Origin: an uncultured Anaerolineaceae bacterium
GTDB taxonomy: Bacteria > Chloroflexota > Anaerolineae > Anaerolineales > Anaerolineaceae
Length of the DNA stretch: 23,883 nucleotides
Assembly: GCA_937897615.1 (NCBI GenBank)
Contig: CALCNO010000002.1
Coordinates: 1-23,883 of the forward strand
Reading direction: 5' to 3'
The notes beneath the pieces are model-generated. The model did not search any database, had not been told where the DNA came from, and saw only the letters and a list, made by a program, of their open reading frames with translations. Made by a program: the position numbers and the translations under genes. Positions 7,209 to 12,833 of this stretch are shown in pieces. Position 1 is the first letter of the stretch. Every line of letters starts with the position of its first letter.

Positions 7209-7245
7209 TGCAAAGCAAAGGCGTGAGGGGCATCCTCACGCCTTT
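7209..7245 (-). terminator. Intrinsic terminator after RIO kinase
   Basis: A perfect 12-pair stem (AAAGGCGTGAGG with CCTCACGCCTTT) encloses a five-base loop, starting five bases after the kinase stop codon. On the minus strand it is followed by GCTTTGC, a modest U-rich tail. The position between two same-strand genes and the length of the stem support termination. Confidence 0.75.
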
Positions 7246-7249
7246 AGGC

Positions 7250-8281
7250 TTAGCGCTTTTCCCAAACCCGTCGGTCTTCCTCTTTCTCCGGGTCTAAGAA
7301 GTGCGGATCCAACTCCGGTTTCAAGAACCGGCCGCGCGCCAGCCACATTTTCCGTGCCAGGCTAAAGCCGTCACAGCGTACCCCTTGCCGCGTGAAGTAC
7401 TCGCATACGCGCACCACATCGCGGGTGAAGATGCGATAGGCATTGGTATTTTCATCAGGGCTGATCGCCTGCGGAAAATCAATCAAGGTGATGGCGCCTT
7501 CCCAGTAGAGGATATTGTAGGCGGACAGGTCGGCATGGATGCGGCCATGTGCCAGCATCAACTCGATGTTGTGCAGCGCGCGCTCAAAGAGTGGCCGCGC
7601 CTCTGCAGGTGTAAGATGAATCTCGCTCAGCGCCGGTGCGGGAGACTCCACATCCCCCACGTATCCCATCAGGATGGTGTTTTCACTGCTGGCCAACGGC
7701 TTTGGCAGGTCCACCCCGGCCTCATACAGTAAGCCCATTGTTTTGAACTCATGCCCTAACCAGGAGGTGTGCATCAACTTCTGGCCGTACTTGGTACGTT
7801 TGGCCATGGCGTGCAGGGCACGGTCGTCCAGGATTTCCTTGCCATCGCCACCGAGCGCACTGCGCCCCTCGCGGTAGACATGATCCTTTTTGAGGTTGCG
7901 GAACTGGCGCGGGCGGTACACTTTGGCCGCCAGCAGCCGGTTCGGCTGGGCAATCGAAGTGCGGCAGAGATACACCGAAGCCTCCTTGCCGCCTTTGACC
8001 ATGCTGAGGATATCATCAAACCATTTCTGATCGTACAGGTCGCTCAAAGAATCCAGCAGCCACGCAGATTCGTAGCGTGAAGCCGCATAACTGAATTTGT
8101 AGCCGCTGTCTTGCTGAAAGCCCAGCGCCTGGCTCACTTCTGGTTCCAGGATGGCTTTATCCTGCCTGACCATCGCTTTTTTCTTCGCGAAATCCTTTTT
8201 AGAATTTCGGATCGGAGCGGGCAATCCCATGTCTTCCATATCGAGTGCCACGTCCATCTTGTGCAAATTCTTATGACTCAT
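7250..8281 (-). CDS. RIO1-type atypical serine/threonine protein kinase
   Basis: RIO kinases phosphorylate serine or hydrolyse ATP; in archaea and eukaryotes they act in small-subunit ribosome maturation, and bacterial roles are little known. All RIO motifs are here: the glycine-poor ATP loop MVKGGKEASVYL at 94-105, the ATP-binding Lys in LLAAKVYRPRQF (Lys120), the flexible-loop segment to about 150, the catalytic loop IHADLSAYNIL with Asp251, and the metal-binding LIDFPQA with Asp268, which matches the RIO1 IDFPQ signature. The N-terminal 60 residues are basic and probably flexible. The gene is preceded by a short ORF and a terminator-like hairpin, suggesting attenuation, and is closed by a strong terminator. 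Confidence 0.92.
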   Translation of the reverse strand: MSHKNLHKMDVALDMEDMGLPAPIRNSKKDFAKKKAMVRQDKAILEPEVSQALGFQQDSGYKFSYAASRYESAWLLDSLSDLYDQKWFDDILSMVKGGKEASVYLCRTSIAQPNRLLAAKVYRPRQFRNLKKDHVYREGRSALGGDGKEILDDRALHAMAKRTKYGQKLMHTSWLGHEFKTMGLLYEAGVDLPKPLASSENTILMGYVGDVESPAPALSEIHLTPAEARPLFERALHNIELMLAHGRIHADLSAYNILYWEGAITLIDFPQAISPDENTNAYRIFTRDVVRVCEYFTRQGVRCDGFSLARKMWLARGRFLKPELDPHFLDPEKEEDRRVWEKR

Positions 8282-8303
8282 TGCTTCAATAACTCCAGTG
8301 TAC

Positions 8304-8339
8304 TTAAAACAAAACCACAGGTGGGCGCACCTGTGGTTT
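8304..8339 (-). terminator. Terminator or attenuator between the 21-codon ORF and RIO kinase
   Basis: AAACCACAGGTG and CACCTGTGGTTT form a perfect 12-pair stem with a four-base loop. On the minus strand it is followed by TGTTTTAAG, so the stem ends in a U-rich tract (GGTTTTGTTTT). It lies 20 bases after the short ORF stop and 22 bases before the RIO kinase ATG. Read-through would be needed to express the kinase from the promoter at 8461-8489. Confidence 0.8.
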
Positions 8340-8359
8340 GCAAATGTAGAAAGAGAGAA

Positions 8360-8425
8360 TTACATTTCAACCCGGGTGAAAGGTGCGCAACAATAGAGAA
8401 CTTGGGCAAGTCTGACTCTTCTCAT
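8360..8425 (-). CDS. 21-residue small ORF (leader peptide or small protein)
   Basis: A 21-codon reading frame, ATG to TAA. It starts MRRVRLAQVLYCC and ends in TRVEM, and is basic with a Cys-Cys pair at 12-13. I do not recognise it. Support for expression is unusually complete: a TTGACG-N17-TAAACT promoter, AAAGGAGG nine bases before the ATG, and a 12-pair terminator-like hairpin 20 bases after the stop. The RIO kinase begins shortly after that hairpin, so this could be a leader peptide whose translation controls read-through, or a small protein gene of its own. The ribosome-binding site can pair with codons 15-17 of the same ORF. Confidence 0.6.
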   Translation of the reverse strand: MRRVRLAQVLYCCAPFTRVEM

Positions 8426-8446
8426 TCTGTTGTTCCTCCTTTCACC
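8375..8446 (-). promoter_or_regulatory. Self-complementary element that can mask the small ORF's ribosome-binding site
   Basis: In the mRNA, GGUGAAAGG (8446-8438), which contains the first half of the Shine-Dalgarno, is perfectly complementary to CCUUUCACC (8383-8375) inside the small ORF. Further nested pairings are CAACA (8432-8428) with UGUUG (8392-8388) and GAGAA (8423-8419) with UUCUC (8400-8396). Together they would enclose the start codon in a long interrupted hairpin. Whether it forms has not been computed. Confidence 0.5.
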
Positions 8447-8460
8447 AATTAAGATACTTC

Positions 8461-8489
8461 AGTTTACCGATATTTTGTGCGTGCGTCAA
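8461..8489 (-). promoter_or_regulatory. Sigma-70-type promoter TTGACG-N17-TAAACT
   Basis: Minus-strand TTGACG (8489-8484) matches the -35 consensus at five of six positions, and TAAACT (8466-8461) matches the -10 at four of six, with the ideal 17-base spacer. The transcript would start near 8454, just upstream of the small ORF's Shine-Dalgarno. Confidence 0.65.
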
Positions 8490-8588
8490 GCCCCGGCAAA
8501 CAATAAAAAGAGGAGTAGCTTTCAAAGATTGAGATTTTAATCCAGGCGGTTTTGCCATTTCATGCTATATTCAAGGGGTACCTGCCTC

Positions 8589-9812
8589 ATGAACCCGAAG
8601 CTTTCCCAAACCTTCTCTGCGCTCAAATACCCCAACTACCGCCTCTGGTTTGGCGGGCAGATGGTTTCGCTCGTCGGCACCTGGATGCAATCTACTGCCC
8701 AGGGTTTTCTCATCTACCAGTTAACGCAATCGGCAGGGTTCCTTGGCCTAATCGGCTTTGTCTCCGGCTTGCCCACCTGGCTGTTCACCCTGTACGGCGG
8801 GGTGATTGCCGACCGCATTCCGCGCCGCAAACTAATCATCATCACTCAGTCCTCCATGATGCTACTGGCGTTCGTACTGGCAGCGCTGGTCTTTACCAAT
8901 TTAGTTCAGCCGTGGCATGTGCTGGTGCTGGCGTTTCTGTTGGGAACTGCCAATGCCTTCGATGCTCCGGCCAGACAGTCCTTTGTGCTGGAAATGGTGG
9001 AGCGCGAGGCGCTCACCAACGCCATTGCCCTCAACAGTTCCATCTTCAATATCGGCACGGTCATTGGGCCGGCAATCGGCGGGTTGGTGTATGGCTGGCT
9101 TGGCCCCGGCTGGTGCTTTACCATCAACGGCATTTCCTTCATTGCGGTCATTGCCGCCCTTGCTTTTATGCGCCTGCCAACAGCCGCAAAATCGCAGGAA
9201 AAACAAAAGCTGCAGCTCTCGCAATTGATGACCGGCGTGCGTTTTGTGCTCGGTAACAAAGATATCCTCACCTTGGAAATTGTGGTGGTGGCGGTCTCGG
9301 TGTTCGGGTTTGGCATGCTCAACCTCATGCCCGCCTGGGCGTCTACTGTACTGCACGGGGATGTGCACACCAACGGCTGGCTGCTCTCGGCGCGCGGGGT
9401 GGGTTCTCTGGTTGCTGCACTGATGATCGCCTATCTGGGCTCACGCAATATCCGCGGCAAGATCTGGAGCATTGGCAGTATCGTTATGCCCATTGCACTT
9501 TTCATCTTCGGCATCTTCAAGGTGCTGCCGGTTTCCCTGCTGATGCTGGTGTTCCTGGGCTGGGGTTTCATGTCGGTGGTGAACACCACCAACGCTATGA
9601 TCCAATCCTGGGTGCCGGATGATCTGCGCGGCAGAGTGCTCAGCGTTCACGTGCTGCTCTTCATGGGCACGGCGCCGCTCGGGTCGCTCCTTTCCGGCGC
9701 GCTGGCTGAAAAGGTGGGAGAGCCAGCCACAGCCCTGATCAACGCCGGCATTCTGCTGGCAGTCACCGCAGTGGTGTTTATGCTGCGGCCTTCCATACGC
9801 CAGCTGGAATAG
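8589..9812 (+). CDS. MFS transporter (EntS/MFS_3-like efflux permease)
   Basis: A major facilitator integral membrane protein of 407 residues with about 12 hydrophobic segments. The family signature between helices 2 and 3 is visible as GGVIADRIPRRKLI. FDAPARQSFVLEMVEREALTNAIALNSSIFNIGTV is characteristic of the EntS-like MFS_3 group; it is quoted here as two pieces of one motif, FDAPARQSFV and then ALTNAIALNS. The substrate is unknown; relatives export siderophores or drugs. I chose ATG 8589 because AAGGGG lies ten bases upstream and the family starts near FSALKYPNYRLWF; an upstream ATG at 8562 adds nine residues. A TGCTATATT box at 8563-8571 could be an extended -10, but would leave a very short leader. 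The gene stands alone. Confidence 0.87.
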   Translation: MNPKLSQTFSALKYPNYRLWFGGQMVSLVGTWMQSTAQGFLIYQLTQSAGFLGLIGFVSGLPTWLFTLYGGVIADRIPRRKLIIITQSSMMLLAFVLAALVFTNLVQPWHVLVLAFLLGTANAFDAPARQSFVLEMVEREALTNAIALNSSIFNIGTVIGPAIGGLVYGWLGPGWCFTINGISFIAVIAALAFMRLPTAAKSQEKQKLQLSQLMTGVRFVLGNKDILTLEIVVVAVSVFGFGMLNLMPAWASTVLHGDVHTNGWLLSARGVGSLVAALMIAYLGSRNIRGKIWSIGSIVMPIALFIFGIFKVLPVSLLMLVFLGWGFMSVVNTTNAMIQSWVPDDLRGRVLSVHVLLFMGTAPLGSLLSGALAEKVGEPATALINAGILLAVTAVVFMLRPSIRQLE

Positions 9813-9871
9813 CCTCTCCATTTCTGCACAAAAAATCCTAAATTTCATGCGTTTTTTTGATAATTCAAAGG

Positions 9872-9906
9872 TAAGATAATAGACAATAATTGTCTGCAAT
9901 ATCTTA
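9872..9906 (+). promoter_or_regulatory. Nested palindromes upstream of msrP, likely operator
   Basis: An inner perfect inverted repeat AGACAATAATTGTCT (9881-9895, seven-base arms) is flanked by an outer inverted repeat TAAGATA (9872-9878) / TATCTTA (9900-9906). The 117-base AT-rich gap after the MFS gene holds nothing else clear apart from a GATAAT (-10-like) box at 9875-9880. The element ends 23 bases before the msrP ATG, a good place for a repressor to bind. Confidence 0.5.
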
Positions 9907-9929
9907 TTGGTGACAATAAAGGAATAAAC

Positions 9930-10853
9930 ATGAAACCGAATGATCCTATTTCACCGCAAGAGATTACCCCGGAAAAGCTCTTCCTCTCCAGGCGCAAGTT
10001 CATTCGTTTGAGCGCCATGTTTGGCACGGCTTATGCCCTGGCAGCGTGCGGCGTAGCACCCACTTCTGATGTAACGCCTACCGCCACGGTAGAAGCTCAG
10101 GAGGACACCCCCACCCCTTATGACGCCATCACGCATTACAACAACTTTTACGAATTTTCCTTCCTCAAGGAAGACGTGGCAACAAAAGCAGCCGACTTTG
10201 CTACCAGCCCCTGGCCTGTAGAAATTGGCGGGTTGGTTGATAAACCGCAAACACTGGATGCCAGCGAACTCATTGCCCGCTACCCCGCTGAAGAGCGTAT
10301 CTACCGTATGCGTTGCGTGGAAGGCTGGTCAATGGTCATCCCTTGGGATGGCTTCCCGCTCCACCAACTGCTGGCGGATGTTGGCGTACAGCCTGAAGCA
10401 AAGTACGTCAAGTTCACCACCCTGTATGCCCCTGAACGCATGCCCGGACAGAGCACATTGTTCACCTGGCCGTACGTAGAAGGCCTGCGCCTGGATGAAG
10501 CACAGAACGATCTCACCCTGCTGGCAAGTGGGGTGTACGGCAAGCCCATGCTGCCGCAAAACGGCGCGCCTCTGCGGCTGGTAGTGCCCTGGAAGTACGG
10601 CTTCAAGAGTATCAAATCCGTTGTCAAGATCGAGTTGGTAACCGAACAGCCGGTCTCTTTTTGGACGGCTGCTGCCCCGCAGGAGTATGGCTTTTATTCC
10701 AACGTCAACCCCAATGTGCCGCACCCGCGCTGGTCGCAGGAGACAGAACGCCGCATCGGCGAAAACGGGCGCCGCGTCACGTTGATGTTCAACGGTTATG
10801 AAAATGAAGTGGCTTATTTATACGAAGGCATGGACCTGAAAGCGAATTATTAG
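9930..10853 (+). CDS. msrP: MsrP-type methionine sulfoxide reductase, molybdopterin catalytic subunit
   Basis: The catalytic half of the MsrPQ system repairs oxidised methionine in exported proteins using a molybdenum-molybdopterin cofactor. The N terminus has a twin-arginine signal, SRRKFIRLSAMF at 20-31, followed by ALAAC with Cys40 in a lipobox position, then a Thr/Pro linker; E. coli MsrP is soluble, so this looks like a Tat lipoprotein. The sulfite-oxidase-fold core has YRMRCVEGWSMVIPWDG, where Cys129 is the expected Mo ligand, and KYVKFTTLYAPERMPGQ. The length of 307 residues is normal. AAAGGA lies six bases before the ATG. The stop abuts the msrQ ATG with no gap. Confidence 0.9.
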   Translation: MKPNDPISPQEITPEKLFLSRRKFIRLSAMFGTAYALAACGVAPTSDVTPTATVEAQEDTPTPYDAITHYNNFYEFSFLKEDVATKAADFATSPWPVEIGGLVDKPQTLDASELIARYPAEERIYRMRCVEGWSMVIPWDGFPLHQLLADVGVQPEAKYVKFTTLYAPERMPGQSTLFTWPYVEGLRLDEAQNDLTLLASGVYGKPMLPQNGAPLRLVVPWKYGFKSIKSVVKIELVTEQPVSFWTAAAPQEYGFYSNVNPNVPHPRWSQETERRIGENGRRVTLMFNGYENEVAYLYEGMDLKANY

Positions 10854-11504
10854 ATGAAAAAGATCAAACCCAACTGGCCCAAGATCATTCTTAACCTCCT
10901 GGCTTTCATCCCACTGGCATGGCTGATCATAAACTGGGCCGGTGGCAAGCTGGGCCCCAATCCCATTCAACGCGCGCAGGATTTTCTGGGCGATACGGCA
11001 TTGATCATGCTGCTGATCTCTCTTTCAATGACCCCGATCAAAAACGTGACCGGGTATGCAAAACTTGGCAAGTACAAAAAGACCTTTGGCCTACAGGCAT
11101 TCTATTATGCGTTTTCGCATGTGTTCGTTTACGCGGTCATCGATTACGGCTTGAGTCTTAAACTGCTCTGGCAATCCTTCCTGCACCTGTGGTACCTGTG
11201 GGCGGGTGTTCCGGCCTTTGTAATCTTGTTGGTACTGGCCATCACCTCACTCAAAAAAATAAAGGTGTGGCTGGGCAAAAAATGGAAGCCGCTGCACCGC
11301 TTCGTGTACCTGGCAGGGGTACTGGTGGTGATCCACTACATACTGGTGATGAAAGGCGGTTCGGCAATCGTAGGCGGGAATACGGTAAAGCCGCTTATCG
11401 CCGGCAGTGTGCTCATCATTTTGCTGGCGGCACGCCTCCCCTTCAAACGCTGGTTCAAAAGAGAATCAGCGCCGGCAACTACTCTGTCGGACACAAAATC
11501 ATAA
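10854..11504 (+). CDS. msrQ: MsrQ-type heme b membrane subunit
   Basis: An integral membrane protein of the ferric-reductase-like family that passes electrons from the quinone pool (or flavin reductase) to MsrP. Its 216 residues contain about six hydrophobic segments. His89 (AFSHVFVYAV), His148 (PLHRFVYLAG) and His161 (VVIHYILVMK) match in spacing the heme-binding histidines of E. coli MsrQ. The motif PIKNVTGYAKLGKYKKTFGL between helices 2 and 3 is also typical (quoted as the family's conserved loop). It starts immediately after the msrP stop, so the two are surely co-transcribed. The C-terminal 20 residues are a soluble Ser/Thr tail. Confidence 0.9.
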   Translation: MKKIKPNWPKIILNLLAFIPLAWLIINWAGGKLGPNPIQRAQDFLGDTALIMLLISLSMTPIKNVTGYAKLGKYKKTFGLQAFYYAFSHVFVYAVIDYGLSLKLLWQSFLHLWYLWAGVPAFVILLVLAITSLKKIKVWLGKKWKPLHRFVYLAGVLVVIHYILVMKGGSAIVGGNTVKPLIAGSVLIILLAARLPFKRWFKRESAPATTLSDTKS

Positions 11505-11563
11505 GCCAGAAGAAACATTAGAAACCTGTCATCAAATCCCCGGGCACAAGCTGACGCCGCTCA

Positions 11564-11592
11564 GACGTGTTATGATTGTTTTTCAGCACGTC
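11564..11592 (+). repeat. Inverted repeat GACGTG / CACGTC around a -10-like box
   Basis: GACGTG (11564-11569) and CACGTC (11587-11592) form six-base arms 17 bases apart. TATGAT (11571-11576), a fair -10 hexamer, lies between them. The element lies 22 bases before the lipoprotein ATG in the 110-base gap after msrQ. It could be an operator over a promoter; no good -35 is seen. Confidence 0.35.
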
Positions 11593-11614
11593 GGTTTTAG
11601 TTAAGGAGTTAGCT

Positions 11615-12541
11615 ATGAATAGCAAAAGAATCGCAGGGGTATCAGTTGCCCTCCTGCTTGCACTGATGATGAGCGCCTGCAACCTCGGCAAGACCCCCTC
11701 CACAGATTCGCTTGGGTACGACCAGGAAGAAATTGCCCAGACGGTGATGGTCTTGCAAACCCAGCTTGCAGTTCCAACCGCTACCCAAAGCGTTCCCACG
11801 GCAGAGGTTTCCCCTACCAGCGCAGTAACTGAGACCGCCACCCAGCCTGTTGTGATTGCGATACCCACCGCCACAGAGGGAATCCGCTACAAAGCCGGGC
11901 CAGTGACCGATGTAACCTATCTGGATAATACTGTTGTGCAGCCCGGTGCGGCTTTTGTCAAGACCTGGCGCGTGCAAAACAGCGGCACCGCCACATGGAA
12001 TTCAACTTTCAAGATCGTCTTCGTCAGCGGAGACGCCATGGGCGGGCCGGCCTCACAGGCCATTGGCAGGTCGGTTCCCCCCGGCGAAACCATTGATATC
12101 TCACTATCCCTTATCGCGCCCTCCACGCTGACCACCCTACGCGGCAACTGGATGTTGGAAACCGATACGGGCACACGCTTTGGTATCGGCGTCAATGCCG
12201 ATTCACCTTTCTGGGTGCAGATCATTGTAAAAAAATCGTTTGCGGCTACCGGCGCCACCCCTAACGGACCCGCCACCTGGAGCGGCACCTGTCCGGGCAG
12301 CGTTCCCCTCACCGCCACCATCACCAGTTCCGCTGCCGGCACGATTACTTATTATTATGTGGTCAACGGCGAAACCAGCCCCACGCTTTCTTCCACCTTC
12401 AGCGGAGCCGGCACCAATACCACCACAGCGCACAATTTCCCCGTCACCGCCTCCGGCACGCTGGTAGTACAGGTCTACATTGACGACCCCAATCATCAGC
12501 TTTTCCCCAGCAGCATTTCTATCCCGGTGACGTGCGAATAG
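11615..12541 (+). CDS. Surface lipoprotein with NBR1-type FW domain
   Basis: A 308-residue secreted lipoprotein. From the chosen ATG, a basic start and hydrophobic run lead to LMMSAC (Cys22), then a Thr/Pro/Ala linker to about residue 90. The next 100 residues match the NBR1-like Ig fold with four tryptophans: FVKTWRVQNSGTATWNSTFK, then SVPPGETIDISLSL, then RGNWMLETDTGTRFG and FWVQIIV. The C-terminal 100 residues are Thr/Ser-rich beta strands with a Cys pair (GTCPGS and the terminal VTCE), probably a second Ig-like domain. ATG 11615 is preceded by AAGGAG at six bases; the upstream ATG 11576 lacks this. The partner of the FW domain is unknown in bacteria. Confidence 0.82.
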   Translation: MNSKRIAGVSVALLLALMMSACNLGKTPSTDSLGYDQEEIAQTVMVLQTQLAVPTATQSVPTAEVSPTSAVTETATQPVVIAIPTATEGIRYKAGPVTDVTYLDNTVVQPGAAFVKTWRVQNSGTATWNSTFKIVFVSGDAMGGPASQAIGRSVPPGETIDISLSLIAPSTLTTLRGNWMLETDTGTRFGIGVNADSPFWVQIIVKKSFAATGATPNGPATWSGTCPGSVPLTATITSSAAGTITYYYVVNGETSPTLSSTFSGAGTNTTTAHNFPVTASGTLVVQVYIDDPNHQLFPSSISIPVTCE

Positions 12542-12546
12542 TTCAA

Positions 12547-12582
12547 CAAGGCTGATCTGAACGAGGGTTCAGCCCAGCCTTG
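12547..12582 (+). terminator. Hairpin after the FW-domain lipoprotein
   Basis: CAAGGCTG / CAGCCTTG (8 pairs) encloses CTGAAC / GTTCAG (6 pairs) with a two-by-two internal loop and a four-base tip. It begins six bases after the stop codon. The tail TGCGTTTGTTG is only moderately U-rich, and the tRNA promoter follows at once. Confidence 0.6.
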
Positions 12583-12588
12583 CGTTTG

Positions 12589-12616
12589 TTGACAGCTTAA
12601 CCTTTTCGATTATAAT
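12589..12616 (+). promoter_or_regulatory. Consensus promoter TTGACA-N16-TATAAT for tRNA-Lys
   Basis: Both hexamers match the sigma-70 consensus exactly: TTGACA at 12589-12594 and TATAAT at 12611-12616, with a 16-base spacer. Transcription would begin near 12623, seven bases before the mature tRNA. Confidence 0.85.
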
Positions 12617-12629
12617 AAGCGCGAAGTTT

Positions 12630-12702
<73 letters not shown>

Positions 12703-12766
12703 CTCTTTTTATTTAATATCGAGAGACTTTGCAAATTCCTGGCAACCCCTTTTCACCTACTAAGAC

Positions 12767-12798
12767 AATAAGCGCCTCCCAATTGGGAGGCGCTTATT
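12767..12798. terminator. Perfect 32-base palindrome, bidirectional terminator
   Basis: Sixteen-base arms meet without a spacer; the core is GCGCCTCCCAATTGGGAGGCGC-like, with A/T-rich outer ends (AATAA / TTATT). It lies between the plus-strand tRNA and the end of the minus-strand anti-sigma gene, so a hairpin with U-rich flanks would form on either transcript. The 64 bases from the tRNA to it hold nothing I can identify. Confidence 0.7.
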
Positions 12799-12833
12799 TC
12801 ACCGGTTGGTCTACTCAAAGACCTCTTACAAGA

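Noticed and set aside
8562..8588. Nine-residue longer start for the MFS transporter and the TGCTATATT box as its promoter
   Set aside because: The later ATG has AAGGGG at a suitable distance and the family start; the box would start the transcript after that ribosome-binding site, so the two ideas conflict and neither is firm.
8552..9373. Long overlapping open frames on both strands within the MFS gene
   Set aside because: They are shadows of the GC-rich transporter frame with low-complexity, unrecognisable translations and no ribosome-binding sites.
11505..11575. Short frame after msrQ reaching ATG 11576 as the lipoprotein start
   Set aside because: ATG 11615 has an ideal AAGGAG and gives a standard lipoprotein signal peptide, whereas 11576 adds residues before it and lacks a ribosome-binding site.
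12542..12629. Hairpin before tRNA-Lys as a T-box or riboswitch
   Set aside because: It directly follows a stop codon, and the tRNA promoter overlaps its 3' side, so a terminator is the simpler reading; no T-box or riboswitch core is present.
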